Part shown: positions 57,501 to 63,491 of the stretch, in pieces | Numbering within the stretch: the stretch's first letter is position 1 | Layout of the letters: each line of letters opens with the position of its first letter | DNA from: Janthinobacterium sp. PAMC25594 | GTDB taxonomy: Bacteria > Pseudomonadota > Gammaproteobacteria > Burkholderiales > Burkholderiaceae_D | DNA: 64,000 bases | Assembly (NCBI RefSeq): GCF_019443505.1 | Contig: NZ_CP080377.1 | Location: 1 to 64,000 of the forward strand | Direction of reading: 5' to 3' | The notes under the pieces: generated by a model | What the model saw: only the letters and a program-made list of their open reading frames with translations | Told to the model about the DNA's origin: nothing | Database searches by the model: none | Translations under genes and position numbers: made by a program

Positions 57501-58753
57501 GTGTGTTGAGCGGCCTGGTGGGTAGCGAAACCCTGGGCATTGCGGGTCAAACTGCCGTGTTCAGTGACAAGAACGCGGCCACCGCCAAGGCGGTGACGGT
57601 GACGGGTACAACGCTGGTCGATACGGCCAGTGGCCTGGCCAGCAACTACACGGTCAGCAACCCGACCGGCTTGACGGCCAGCATCACGGCCAAGGCATTG
57701 ACGGTGACCGGCCAACTGGCCGGTAATAAAGTCTACGACGGCAATGCACAAGCCAGCCTGTCCGGCGGTGTGTTGAGCGGCCTGGTGGGTAGCGAAACGC
57801 TGGGCATTGCGGGTCAAACTGCCGTGTTCAGCGACAAGAACGCGGCCACCGCCAAGGCGGTGACGGTGACGGGCACGACCCTGGTCGATACCAGTACCGG
57901 CCTGGCCAGCAACTACACGGTCAGCAACCCGACCGGCTTGACGGCCAGCATTACGCCGGCCAGCCTGATGGTGCGTGCCACGGGCGCAGTGCCGCGCGTG
58001 TATGACACCAGCACCAACGCCAGCGTGACCCTGTCGGACAACCGTATCGCCGGCGACGTGCTGACCATCAGCAACAGCGGCGCCAGCTTTGCCGACAAGA
58101 ACGCCGGCGCCAACAAAACGGTGACGGTGAACGGCATTGCGCTCAGCGGTACGGACGCCGGCAATTACACGGTCAACGCCACGGCGACCACCACGGCCAG
58201 CATCACGCAGGCGGCCCTGGGGGTGAAGGTGGGCAATGCCGAGAAAGACCAGGGCTTTGTCAATCCGGCCTTCACGGCCAGCTACACGGGCTTGCTGGGC
58301 AACGACACGCTGGCGAACGAGGTCAGCGGCAATCTGGTGTTCAGCACACCGGCCAGCATCGCTACGCCATCGGGCAGCTATCTGGTGTCGGCGGCCGGCC
58401 AGACGTCGAGCAACTATGCGTTGACCTACACGCCGGGTGTGCTGACCATCAAGCCGACCGAAGCGCGGCAAGGCGCGGTGGCCAGTGTGATCGCGGCGGT
58501 CAATGTAGCGCCATCGCAGGGCAATATGGTGCAGGCCGAAGTGGTGGCGAAAGGCGAAACCGTGACCAGCAAGGAAGACGCGGTGCAGGTGGCGCTGGAG
58601 GGTAGTCAACCGCGGCAGGGCGGCAGCACGCCAGTGGTGCTGACGACGGCATCGGTGAACAGCAATGTCTTGCCGGGCTTGCGCCTGAGTGTGGTCGATA
58701 CGGGCCTGCGACTGCCTGTGGCGGCTGGCAACACGAGCATCGAAAGCCAGTAA
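48596..58753 (+). CDS. Giant TpsA adhesin with GLUG and YDG repeats
   Basis: 3385 residues. The N-terminus has the extended signal (ESPR, MNRIYRSIWNQATGAYAAVS) and a hydrophobic core ending SLALAGPAG. The TPS secretion domain follows with IRQGSQNAVINWASFNVGKG and VNPNGVLFGQG. Residues about 530-1180 hold GLUG-type motifs (NSYSTGAVS, NSYATGTVTG, GGLVGNSTG). From about residue 1185 there are roughly 23 YDG-type modules of 80-90 residues, each with a K/R-x-YDG-x-T start and ending GLASNYTV. The last six form an almost identical array. A final MBG-like module (VNPAFTASYTGLLGNDTL) and a short tail (RLPVAAGNTSIESQ) follow. It should be exported by the adjacent TpsB to the surface as a long beta-rich filament for adhesion or biofilm. 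Receptor unknown. Confidence 0.93.
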   Translation: MNRIYRSIWNQATGAYAAVSENVKSAGKRSMPGCSGGGAHFALTSMAAALMMGYGSLALAGPAGGTVVAGQATINGAPGATVIRQGSQNAVINWASFNVGKGESVQFQQPNSNAVALNRVLGSDGTTILGNLSANGKVFIVNPNGVLFGQGASVNTAGLVASTLDISNSDFMAGKYQFSGNGTGKVLNQGSISAPGGYVALLGANVSNEGTIQARLGSVALAAGRAITLDVAGDGLLNVAVNAGAVGALVNNGGMIRADGGSVVLTAQAAGDLLRTVVNNTGVIEAQTIATRGGTIKLLGDMQTGTVNAGGTLDASAPVSGKGGFIDTSAAHVKLDDALKVTTASSHGLTGTWLIDPSDYTIAATGGDQTGAFFTNALKSSSVQIQSISGGSGVLGDINVNDTISWSANQLKLTAQNNININQPLRGSGTASLALEYGQANVASGNTSKYNVKAEIDLPSGLNFSTKLGSDTVTATTYTVINSLGAATSTSGTDLQGLKNALSGYFVLGANIDASGTSSTAVWGANGFTPIGTTATPFTGQFDGLGHVVTGLTSSTTASAGLAGLFGSNSGSLRNIGLVAPVISANIVAAQGNIAGLAGINSGTISNAYVSGGSVTVTTGAIGAGLVGLNSGTISDSYNSSKVSVVGNYDFWLGGLVGNTTKTSSITNSYNAGDVVGAYTAGGLTGNNLGIISNSFNSGNVSGTSNTGGLTSYNRATGVITNSFNTGTVTGKSLTGGLVGSNVASSQIINSYSTGAVSSVGLVATGIGGLVGGNSGIIKNSYATGTVTGVTAVGGVVGTNTSAGSIVNVYSSGAVSLLPGGSGVLGGVLGSIAAGTSPVITGGYYNTTVNSGIAGVGNNGGPSTPSLTGLTSTQMQTASNFSAFTFTTTTGATGNNWVMVNTDGSLNGAGNATGATGPMLAAEYSSNIYSSHQLQLMAMNLAGNYTLKQDINAAGTGTAGDVWNGATFVPVGTGASSPFSGSLDGAGHTISGLVVNRPSTDFSGLFGYISNGASVRNVGLEGGSITGRDYTGALVGANQGGTVSGNFSTVNVTGNNFVGGLVGNSTGTINNNYASGAVTGVDGVGGLLGSNVGSVINNYSTGQVTGSTNTGGLLGYNFGSGSSNFWDATTSGIATSATGTGLSTAQMKLLATYSGASWDLSGAWIVYDTNTYPLLRAFMTPLQVTFASNASKTYDGTNSWAAPGYTYSNPNVSLSGTLNYGAAGSAVNAGTYAITAGGLYSGQHGYAISSNPTTLTIDKRAATLSGATVVSRDYDGTTAATLSGGSLSGVLLQDSGNLTFNTGAFDTKDAGTGKAVTAISTGSAGGNYIVTANGLTGTITPKALTLSGLAATTRQYDGGTTATLTGGTLNGLIGSETLSLGATGGVFDGKNAGTQAVTLTLGTLSDGSGLASNYTVTAPTNVTGTITAKTLTWTNLAVDNKEYDGNATAAINKGSITGLVSGETLTAGPTAAFADQNAGNGKTVTVSTLLGNGGGGGLASNYTLANTSVTANITPKALTMTGATAGNKEYDGTTAAVIAGGTLIGLVGKETLTLGTLSGTFGDKNAGTNKAVTVTGGSLSDGGNGGLASNYSVGAVTGLSANITQKALTVSGVTVASKVYDGDTKATISGGTLNGLVIGETLSLSGQSGAFNDQNAGNGKAVTLTGASLGDGTGLASNYTVSNATDATGNITPKALTVTGASAVTRVYDGTTAATLAGGVLDGLVSGETLTLSGLSGAYATKTAGSGKAVTVTGATLADNTGGLASNYTVSNPTSVTGNVTKASISSVSGLSASDKTYDGSTAAVIGGKAVITGMVVGDDLAFSSASGAFSDQNAGTGKTVNISGITLTGNDLANYNFTNTSATATASIARKALTVIGATAANRVYDGSTVAAISGGSLDGLVGKETLTLTSMTGLFADKNVGTAKAVTVSGAALTGGANGGLASNYTVTDATGLTANITKATISTVSNIVADSKVYDANTKATVSATGATFNGMVGGDSLSLSATNAAFADKNAGVAKTVAVTGIALGGTDAANYNLSSTTGSGSGAITPKAVTITGMTAVNKVYDGSTKASVSGGAISGTVGAETLGATGLVARFSDKDVGSGKTVTSSGTTLVNGNNGGLASNYTVTNPTFTANITPKALTVTGMTAGTRVYDGTTAATLSGGALSGLVSGETLLVSGGTGVFADKNAGNGKTVTVSGVGIADGTGLASNYTVSNPGNVTGNIIQKALTISGMSASGKVYDGTVDAVLSGGTLQGLVNDETIAITGKTGVFTDKNAGLGKDVRVQSLELTNGTGLASNYSVSVPMDMKADIAQKALVVGNVTALDKTYDGTAGASFTGGTLSGFVKDETVGLGSLAGKFADQNAGSGKDVSITGGTLSDGANGGLASNYIVASSAGLKASISQKSLTVSGVTAGNKTYDGSDKASLTGGVLNGLVGTETLTLSGQSGAFSDKNAGLGKDVTVSGATLGNAGSGATAGLASNYTVSNATGVKADIAQKQLTVGGIAADNKVYDGGTVAALDTGSATFGGLVTGDSLNASASGAFSDKNAAAGKTVNISGIVLGGVDAGNYTLDSTTATATADITAKALTVTGQLAGNKVYDGNAQASLSGGTLSGLVGSETLGIAGQTAVFSDKNAATAKAVTVTGTTLVDTASGLASNYTVGNPTGLTASITAKALTVTGQQAGNKVYDGNTTAQLSSGVLAGLVAGESLGLAGQTASFADKNAANGKTVTVTGTTLVDTSTGLASNYTVSNPTGLTASITAKALTVSGQLAGNKVYDGNVQANLSGGTLNGLVGSETLGIAGQTAVFSDKNAATAKAVTVTGTTLVDTASGLASNYTVGNPTGLTASITAKALTVSGQLAGNKVYDGNAQASLSGGVLSGLVGSETLGLGGQTAVFSDKNAANGKTVTVKGTTLVDTSTGLASNYTVSNPTGLTASITAKALTVTGQLAGNKVYDGNAQASLSGGVLSGLVGSETLGIAGQTAVFSDKNAATAKAVTVTGTTLVDTASGLASNYTVSNPTGLTASITAKALTVTGQLAGNKVYDGNAQASLSGGVLSGLVGSETLGIAGQTAVFSDKNAATAKAVTVTGTTLVDTSTGLASNYTVSNPTGLTASITPASLMVRATGAVPRVYDTSTNASVTLSDNRIAGDVLTISNSGASFADKNAGANKTVTVNGIALSGTDAGNYTVNATATTTASITQAALGVKVGNAEKDQGFVNPAFTASYTGLLGNDTLANEVSGNLVFSTPASIATPSGSYLVSAAGQTSSNYALTYTPGVLTIKPTEARQGAVASVIAAVNVAPSQGNMVQAEVVAKGETVTSKEDAVQVALEGSQPRQGGSTPVVLTTASVNSNVLPGLRLSVVDTGLRLPVAAGNTSIESQ
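56357..57958 (+). repeat. Six tandem 267-bp repeats in the adhesin gene
   Basis: Units start at 56357, 56624, 56891, 57158, 57425 and 57692, each exactly 267 bp (89 codons). They begin KALTV and contain GNKVYDGN, SETLGIAGQTA or close variants, and GLASNYTV. Units 5 and 6 are almost identical at the DNA level. The exact in-frame period allows gain or loss of units without frame loss. Confidence 0.97.
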
Positions 58754-58835
58754 GCATGCGCTGACAAGGCGCTGGCTGCGCATTGTCAAATCCTCTACAC
58801 TGCGCTCTTCATTTTCGCAGTGTAGAAAAGGCATC

Positions 58836-59273
58836 ATGCGCAGCGCCAGGCCGACTTCCCCGTTCTTTTTTCTGTCTTTGCTGTTCTTGCCCGTCGCTGC
58901 CTGCGCCGAGGATGCGCCGCTGCAGAAAGTTGAAATTTCGGCCGCCAGCGACGATCTGCCCCAATATGGCGACAGCAGCTTGGCGCGTCCCTGCGCGTGG
59001 CGGACAAGCTGCCCGATTTTGCCTATTTGCTGACGGGGGCGGTCGAGCGCACGGCTGATGACGTGGCGGGAAGGACGACTGAAACAGCGTCCGATCCGGT
59101 CGGCACGCGGCTGGCGCGGCGCGAAAACGCGCATGCGCCTGTCAGTAGCCAACGTGCTGCGCCAGCTACCGCTGCAAGGGCAATCGTATGTGGATGAGGC
59201 GGGCCGCAGCGACAGCGTGACGCGCCTGGACGGCAGCGCGTCGCTGCGCCTGATGCTCGAACGCAGTCTTTAG
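58836..59273 (+). pseudogene. Remnant of a TonB-dependent receptor gene
   Basis: It starts with a signal peptide (PFFFLSLLFLPVAACAEDA) and LQKVEISAASDDLPQYGDSS, as at the start of TonB-dependent receptors up to the beginning of the plug. The frame then breaks near 58983. SLRVADKLPDFAYLLTG in another frame resembles a barrel strand. A third frame from about 59120 gives KTRMRLSVANVLRQLPLQGQ and ends SASLRLMLERSL, the typical last strands of such receptors. Some 600 residues of plug and barrel are missing. It is therefore a deletion-scarred relic that cannot make a working receptor. It ends against the convergent DUF2288 gene. Confidence 0.7.
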
Positions 59274-59590
59274 TGTTGCGTCGGCTTTTCCTGCTGCACC
59301 AGGATGAACGGGCTGACGACGACGGCCCACAGGGCCGCATCGGCCGCCTGCCAGTCCAGCGCCTGCTGGTCCGACACCTTGGCCACTTTGCCATCGACCA
59401 TCCATTGCGTGATGGTGGACTTGTCGTCGTGCGAGATGCGCACGGCCACTTCGACCAGGTCGAGTTCATTGGCGACCCAGACGACGTTGCCCTGGGCGAA
59501 GTGCTTTTCCAGTTCGCTCCAGGCCAGGCGGGCCGTTTCGCTGTTCACTTTGAGGCGCAGTTCGGTGTCTTTTTCAGGATTGGTTTGCAT
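59270..59590 (-). CDS. DUF2288 family protein
   Basis: 106 residues. LKVNSETARLAWSELEKHFA, GNVVWVANELDLVEVAVRIS and ADAALWAVVVSPFILVQ match the conserved blocks of DUF2288, a small cytosolic family of unknown function widespread in proteobacteria and cyanobacteria. Length is normal. It lies just downstream of the RES toxin gene on the same strand, with a gap of 52 bp. Confidence 0.85.
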   Translation of the reverse strand: MQTNPEKDTELRLKVNSETARLAWSELEKHFAQGNVVWVANELDLVEVAVRISHDDKSTITQWMVDGKVAKVSDQQALDWQAADAALWAVVVSPFILVQQEKPTQH

Positions 59591-59642
59591 GCGAGTATCA
59601 ATGTTCGGTGAGTCGGGTGCCGTTGCGCGCTGCTGGCTGGCC

Positions 59643-60338
59643 TTACAGGGCTTCCACGCGCGGCGTCGGCGTACCCCGCCATGTTAACCGATAGGCGGCG
59701 CCTTTGCGAACATTGCCCACCAGGGCAGGGCGGAAGCAGGCCAGATTGGTGCCGCTGGCGTGCCGCACGCTGGGGAAGATCACGCCCATGGAGCCGGCGT
59801 CGAGCAGGATGGCGGCCAGGTCCTGCGAGGCGATGTAGCTGGCCGGGTCCAGGCAAGCCTGATAGCGCTGCTGGCCGCGCAGGTCGTGGAAGCTGGCGGA
59901 AAAATCAGCCAGCAGCGACTGGTAGCTGACGCTGTCGTCGAAATAGTCGATTTCCTGGTATTCCACGGTTTTATGGAAAATGATCTCGGCCAGCGCCGTT
60001 TTCATGTCGAAGGCGCAATACCAGGCGCCCCGCTCGCCATCGTTGAAACGCGCCCCTTCCGGGCGGGCATACGTGTAGGCGGCGTTGATGATGCGAAAGT
60101 TCGGCACGCCAAAAACCAGCTCGTCCACGCCAATTCCTGGCGCGCCGCCGTACTCGGCCACCAGGCGCGCGTTGGTGGCGTTATCGAGTTCGAACAGTTC
60201 GCGCAGGTGATCGTCGTCTTCGGCCAGGGGCGCCAGCACGGAGTCTTCCATGTCGGCGAAGCGCGAGGGAATCAGGCGGCAGGTGTCGATCTGGCGCAGG
60301 GCGGCCAGCGGCGGCAGGCATGCCAGGTGCGGCAGCAC
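59643..60338 (-). CDS. RES-domain toxin (type II toxin-antitoxin)
   Basis: 231 residues from the GTG at 60338, chosen for the GGAGGG just upstream and overlap of that site with the antitoxin end. The RES signature residues are present: Arg and Tyr in GARFNDGERGAWYCAF, Glu in TALAEIIFH and Ser in VRHASGTNLACF. RES toxins of this group degrade NAD+ and stop growth. It starts 2 bp after the stop of the Xre-family antitoxin on the same strand, the usual order for the class. The N-terminal 40 residues (LPHLACLPPLAALRQIDTCR) fit the family. Confidence 0.88.
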   Translation of the reverse strand: MLPHLACLPPLAALRQIDTCRLIPSRFADMEDSVLAPLAEDDDHLRELFELDNATNARLVAEYGGAPGIGVDELVFGVPNFRIINAAYTYARPEGARFNDGERGAWYCAFDMKTALAEIIFHKTVEYQEIDYFDDSVSYQSLLADFSASFHDLRGQQRYQACLDPASYIASQDLAAILLDAGSMGVIFPSVRHASGTNLACFRPALVGNVRKGAAYRLTWRGTPTPRVEAL

Positions 60339-60340
60339 GA

Positions 60341-60778
60341 TTACAGCCCTCCGCGGCGCGCGTCGAGCAGCTTGCGCACCGTCTGCATGGCCAGCAAGCC
60401 GCCGGCCAGCATCTGCGACAGGGGCGTGCGGCCGCCGAAGACCGGGTTTTTGTTGGGCAAGCTCACCCAGTCGTCGGCCAGCTTGTCGCCGTACAGGATG
60501 TGCAAGGCCTTGTAGATGCCCAGCAAATACGAAATGCGCGTGATGCGGTCCACTTCCAGCACGCGGTCCGGGTGCTTTTTCCACTCGTACCAGGCGCTGC
60601 TGGACAGACCGCCCAGCAGCTCGCGCGCATCGTCGTCGCGCAGCTTCCAGGCGGTGGCCAGCTTGAAGAAGCCTTTCAGGGCCGCCTGCGACAATCGCTC
60701 GCGCTCGGCCTTGGCATTCAGGTCGACGAGCACGGCCGGCTCGAAGCGGCTCTTGGGGTAGGCATACGCGAGATTCAT
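60341..60778 (-). CDS. Xre/MbcA/ParS-type antitoxin (DUF2384)
   Basis: 145 residues. The N-terminal half is a helix-turn-helix of the Xre-like type (LSQAALKGFFKLATAWKL, LGGLSSSAWYEWKKHP, RVLEVDRITRISYLLGIYKA). The C-terminal DUF2384 part ends with PVFGGRTPLSQMLAGGLLAM and TVRKLLDARRGG, the toxin-binding region that shields the RES active site. AAAGGA lies before the ATG. It likely represses its own promoter as a toxin-antitoxin complex. Confidence 0.9.
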   Translation of the reverse strand: MNLAYAYPKSRFEPAVLVDLNAKAERERLSQAALKGFFKLATAWKLRDDDARELLGGLSSSAWYEWKKHPDRVLEVDRITRISYLLGIYKALHILYGDKLADDWVSLPNKNPVFGGRTPLSQMLAGGLLAMQTVRKLLDARRGGL

Positions 60779-60793
60779 GGCATTCCTTTACTG

Positions 60794-60841
60794 GGACTCT
60801 GTTTATGGACTATTTATACTCCGTTTCAGGATTCGTTGCAA
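60794..60841 (-). promoter_or_regulatory. Promoter and repeated operator of the RES-Xre pair
   Basis: On the minus strand TTGCAA (60836-60841) and TATAAA (60813-60818) are 17 bp apart, a good sigma-70 promoter 35 bp before the antitoxin ATG. On the plus strand ggactctgtttat and ggactatttata follow each other directly at 60794-60818 and cover the -10 box. Such tandem half-sites suit autorepression by the antitoxin. Confidence 0.65.
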
Positions 60842-60875
60842 GGTGCGTGCGCATGAGTTGGCGGATCTCGCTGGC

Positions 60876-63491
60876 TTACTTTGCCGTGATGGTGACAGGC
60901 ACGTTCAGTTGTGCCGTCAAGCCGTTATTGTCCAGCGCCACCACCTTCAGCGTATAGCTGCCGGTCACCGGTTGCGGCCAGTAGGCCGTGATGGTCAGGC
61001 CGCTCATGGAAAACTGCATGCCCAGCGGCGCGCCGTCGATCGAGATCCGCAGCGAGGTCGCACCTGGCGCCGTCAGCACGATGCTGCCGCTCATGGCCTT
61101 GCCCGCCACGCCCGTCATGGCGGCGGCGCTGATCGTCGGACCGGTGGCGGCGATTTTCACCGTGGCCACGGCCTGGCCCGTCAAGAGCGTTTTCGTATCC
61201 TTGGCGATGACGGTCACGCTGTAGCTGCCCAGCACGGGGCTGGCCCAGCTGACGACGCCTGCGGCATTGATGCTCATGCCGGACGGCGCTCCCGACAGGC
61301 TGTAGGTGACGGGATTGGGCGCCACCGTCGTGGCCGTGAACGACAGGGCCACGCCGGGCTTGCCGCTGACGCCGGCGACGGTGACCACGGGCGGCAGCGG
61401 GGCGGAGATGGCCACCGTGTAGATGCCTTTGCCGCTCAAGCCGGTCTTGCTGTCCTTGGCCGTGACGGTGACGGCATAGGTGCCCGCCAGCGGCGTCGCC
61501 CAGCTCACCAGGCCCGCGCTGCTGATGCTCATGCCGGCCGGCGCGCCTGCGAGCGTATAGCTGACGGGGTTCGGCGCGGTGACGCTGACAGTGAAGGCCA
61601 GCGCCGTGCCGACCTTGCCCGTGACGGCGCCGGCGGCGACGACAGGCGCCGGTTGCGGCGCGATGACGATGTTGTACACGCCCTGGCCACTGAGACCACT
61701 GACGGTATCCTTGGCCACCATGGTCACGGCATACGTGCCGGCCACGGGGGCGGTCCAGCTGACCACGCCTGTGGCGGCGATGCTCATGCCGACCGGCGCG
61801 CCCAGCATGGTGTAGCTGAGGGCATTGGCGGCGCTGGCCGATACCGTGAACGACAGCGACGTGCCGACCATGCCGCTGATGCTGGCCCCGGTCACCACGG
61901 GGGCGGTTGGGGCGATCTGCGTGCCCGACAGGCTGGCCAGCAGGCTTTTCACGTTGGGCGTGCCCAGGCCGCCCAGCGGGTCATAGCCGACCCTGGCCGT
62001 GCACACGCCGCAGGTGCCGTTGCTGCCGCGCGTGATGTCGGCGAAGCTGCTGGCAAAGGTGCCGGGGACGGTGGCGATCTGGCCATACAGTATGCTGTGC
62101 GGCAAGCCGAGCGCCGTCTTCGCTTGCAGCGCGCGGCTGGCGTTGGCGATGGCGACCAGACCGGCCCACTGTGGCGTGGACAGGCTGGTGCCGCCGATAC
62201 TGAGCCAGCTGGCGGTGCTGCTGCCCTGTGCCATCACGGCCGTGTATTGGCCGGTGGCAGGGTCGGCATTGAAGGCCACATCGGCTACGTTGCGCCGCAG
62301 CAGATTGGTCAGGCCGGGCACGTTGGCCGTCTGGTAGGTGGGCAGTGCCGTGTAGGCGCTGATGCCGCCGCCCGTACCGGACCAGGCCGCTTCGCTGCGC
62401 ACGCCGCTGCCGCTGTAGCTGAGCGTGGTGCCGCCCACGGCCAGCACGTTCGGTGACACGGACGGCCAGGATACGCCGCTGCCCGAGTCGCCCGTGGCGG
62501 CCAGGTAGCTCATGTTCTTGCCCGTGAAGGCGCTGTCGACGGAAGCCGTCCAGCTGCCTTCGGCGGCGCCAAAGCTCATCGACACGACGCCAGGTCCCAT
62601 CAGATTGGCCAGGCGCACGGCGCCCAGCAGGCTGTTGATGGACGCGTCGGGCGCCTCGATCAGCACGATGCGCGCCAGCGGCGCCGTGGCATGCGCCCAC
62701 TGCACGTCGAGCGCGATTTCCATGGCCCAGCCCGAGTTGTAGGCGGGCGCGGTGGCCGTCATCGTGCTCGATGGCGTGTTGTAGACAACAGAAAATTCAC
62801 AGCCGCTGGCCGGGGCGGACGGCAAGGGCAGGGTGGCATTCGTGGCGATGGCCTTGGTGGTGCAGCCGGGCAAGCCGAATTTCTGGTTGAAGATGGCCAG
62901 TTCGGCCGCCGCGTTCGGGTTGTGCATGGCGTCGACGATATAGATCGTCTGCCCCGCGCCCAACTGGGCCGCCTGGCTGGGCGTCAGCGCCGTGCCCGCC
63001 GCCGGCAGCGCGGGCAGGTCGTAGGCGGCGCGGATTTGCGCGGGAGAGTACGTTGCCACCATGCTGCTGCCAGCCATGGGCGCGGCCAGGCCCGATCCGT
63101 CGCTGGCCAGCGGCGAGATATCCTGTGCTGCCTGTTGCGCGGCGGCGATCTTTTGCGCCGTCAGGCGGCGCGTGCTGATGTCCGTCATGGCGCCGGGCAC
63201 CCGCTGCATGTGCGGGCGCCAGTGGGCCGAGCCGCTGCTGTTGGCGCTGTCGCGCCCGTCAGGCGCATCGAGCAGGGCGGGGGCGGCATGGAACATCGGC
63301 TGCGCCACCAGCGCACCGACGGCGGCGGGGATGACGGGCACTTCGACAGTGAATTGAGTTGCCGCCGTGGCAATGGCGGCGGGCGGCGCCGATGTCTCCT
63401 GACCGGGGCCGCAAGCGCCCAGCAGGATGGCGGCCGTGGCGCCCAGCAGCAGGCGCCCGTGACGGGGATGCGGGGGGGTGAATTTTTTCAT
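60876..63491 (-). CDS. Sedolisin (S53) lipoprotein protease with four Ig-like modules
   Basis: 871 residues from the ATG at 63491, which has GGAGAG upstream and starts a lipoprotein signal (LLLGATAAILLGACGPG). After a pro-like region of about 130 residues comes a sedolisin domain. The catalytic Glu and Asp are in WAMEIALDVQWAHA, the oxyanion Asp is in YLAATGDSGSG and the Ser is in GGTSLSTPQWAG. The calcium site region is DITRGSNGTC and YDPLGGLGTPN. From about residue 525 four modules of some 85 residues repeat the pattern APxGMSI...GxVSW...GTYAVTVxAKD, as in Ig-like/putative-cadherin folds. Sedolisins are acid proteases. The lipid anchor implies action at the cell surface or in the periplasm. 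Confidence 0.87.
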   Translation of the reverse strand: MKKFTPPHPRHGRLLLGATAAILLGACGPGQETSAPPAAIATAATQFTVEVPVIPAAVGALVAQPMFHAAPALLDAPDGRDSANSSGSAHWRPHMQRVPGAMTDISTRRLTAQKIAAAQQAAQDISPLASDGSGLAAPMAGSSMVATYSPAQIRAAYDLPALPAAGTALTPSQAAQLGAGQTIYIVDAMHNPNAAAELAIFNQKFGLPGCTTKAIATNATLPLPSAPASGCEFSVVYNTPSSTMTATAPAYNSGWAMEIALDVQWAHATAPLARIVLIEAPDASINSLLGAVRLANLMGPGVVSMSFGAAEGSWTASVDSAFTGKNMSYLAATGDSGSGVSWPSVSPNVLAVGGTTLSYSGSGVRSEAAWSGTGGGISAYTALPTYQTANVPGLTNLLRRNVADVAFNADPATGQYTAVMAQGSSTASWLSIGGTSLSTPQWAGLVAIANASRALQAKTALGLPHSILYGQIATVPGTFASSFADITRGSNGTCGVCTARVGYDPLGGLGTPNVKSLLASLSGTQIAPTAPVVTGASISGMVGTSLSFTVSASAANALSYTMLGAPVGMSIAATGVVSWTAPVAGTYAVTMVAKDTVSGLSGQGVYNIVIAPQPAPVVAAGAVTGKVGTALAFTVSVTAPNPVSYTLAGAPAGMSISSAGLVSWATPLAGTYAVTVTAKDSKTGLSGKGIYTVAISAPLPPVVTVAGVSGKPGVALSFTATTVAPNPVTYSLSGAPSGMSINAAGVVSWASPVLGSYSVTVIAKDTKTLLTGQAVATVKIAATGPTISAAAMTGVAGKAMSGSIVLTAPGATSLRISIDGAPLGMQFSMSGLTITAYWPQPVTGSYTLKVVALDNNGLTAQLNVPVTITAK

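Noticed and set aside
56357..57958. CRISPR-like or satellite repeat
   Set aside because: The 267-bp units are coding, contiguous and without spacers. They are protein modules.
60339..60584. N-terminal extension of the RES toxin
   Set aside because: The extension lies within the antitoxin gene and is Arg/His-rich. The GTG at 60338 has a strong ribosome site and begins the family-like sequence.
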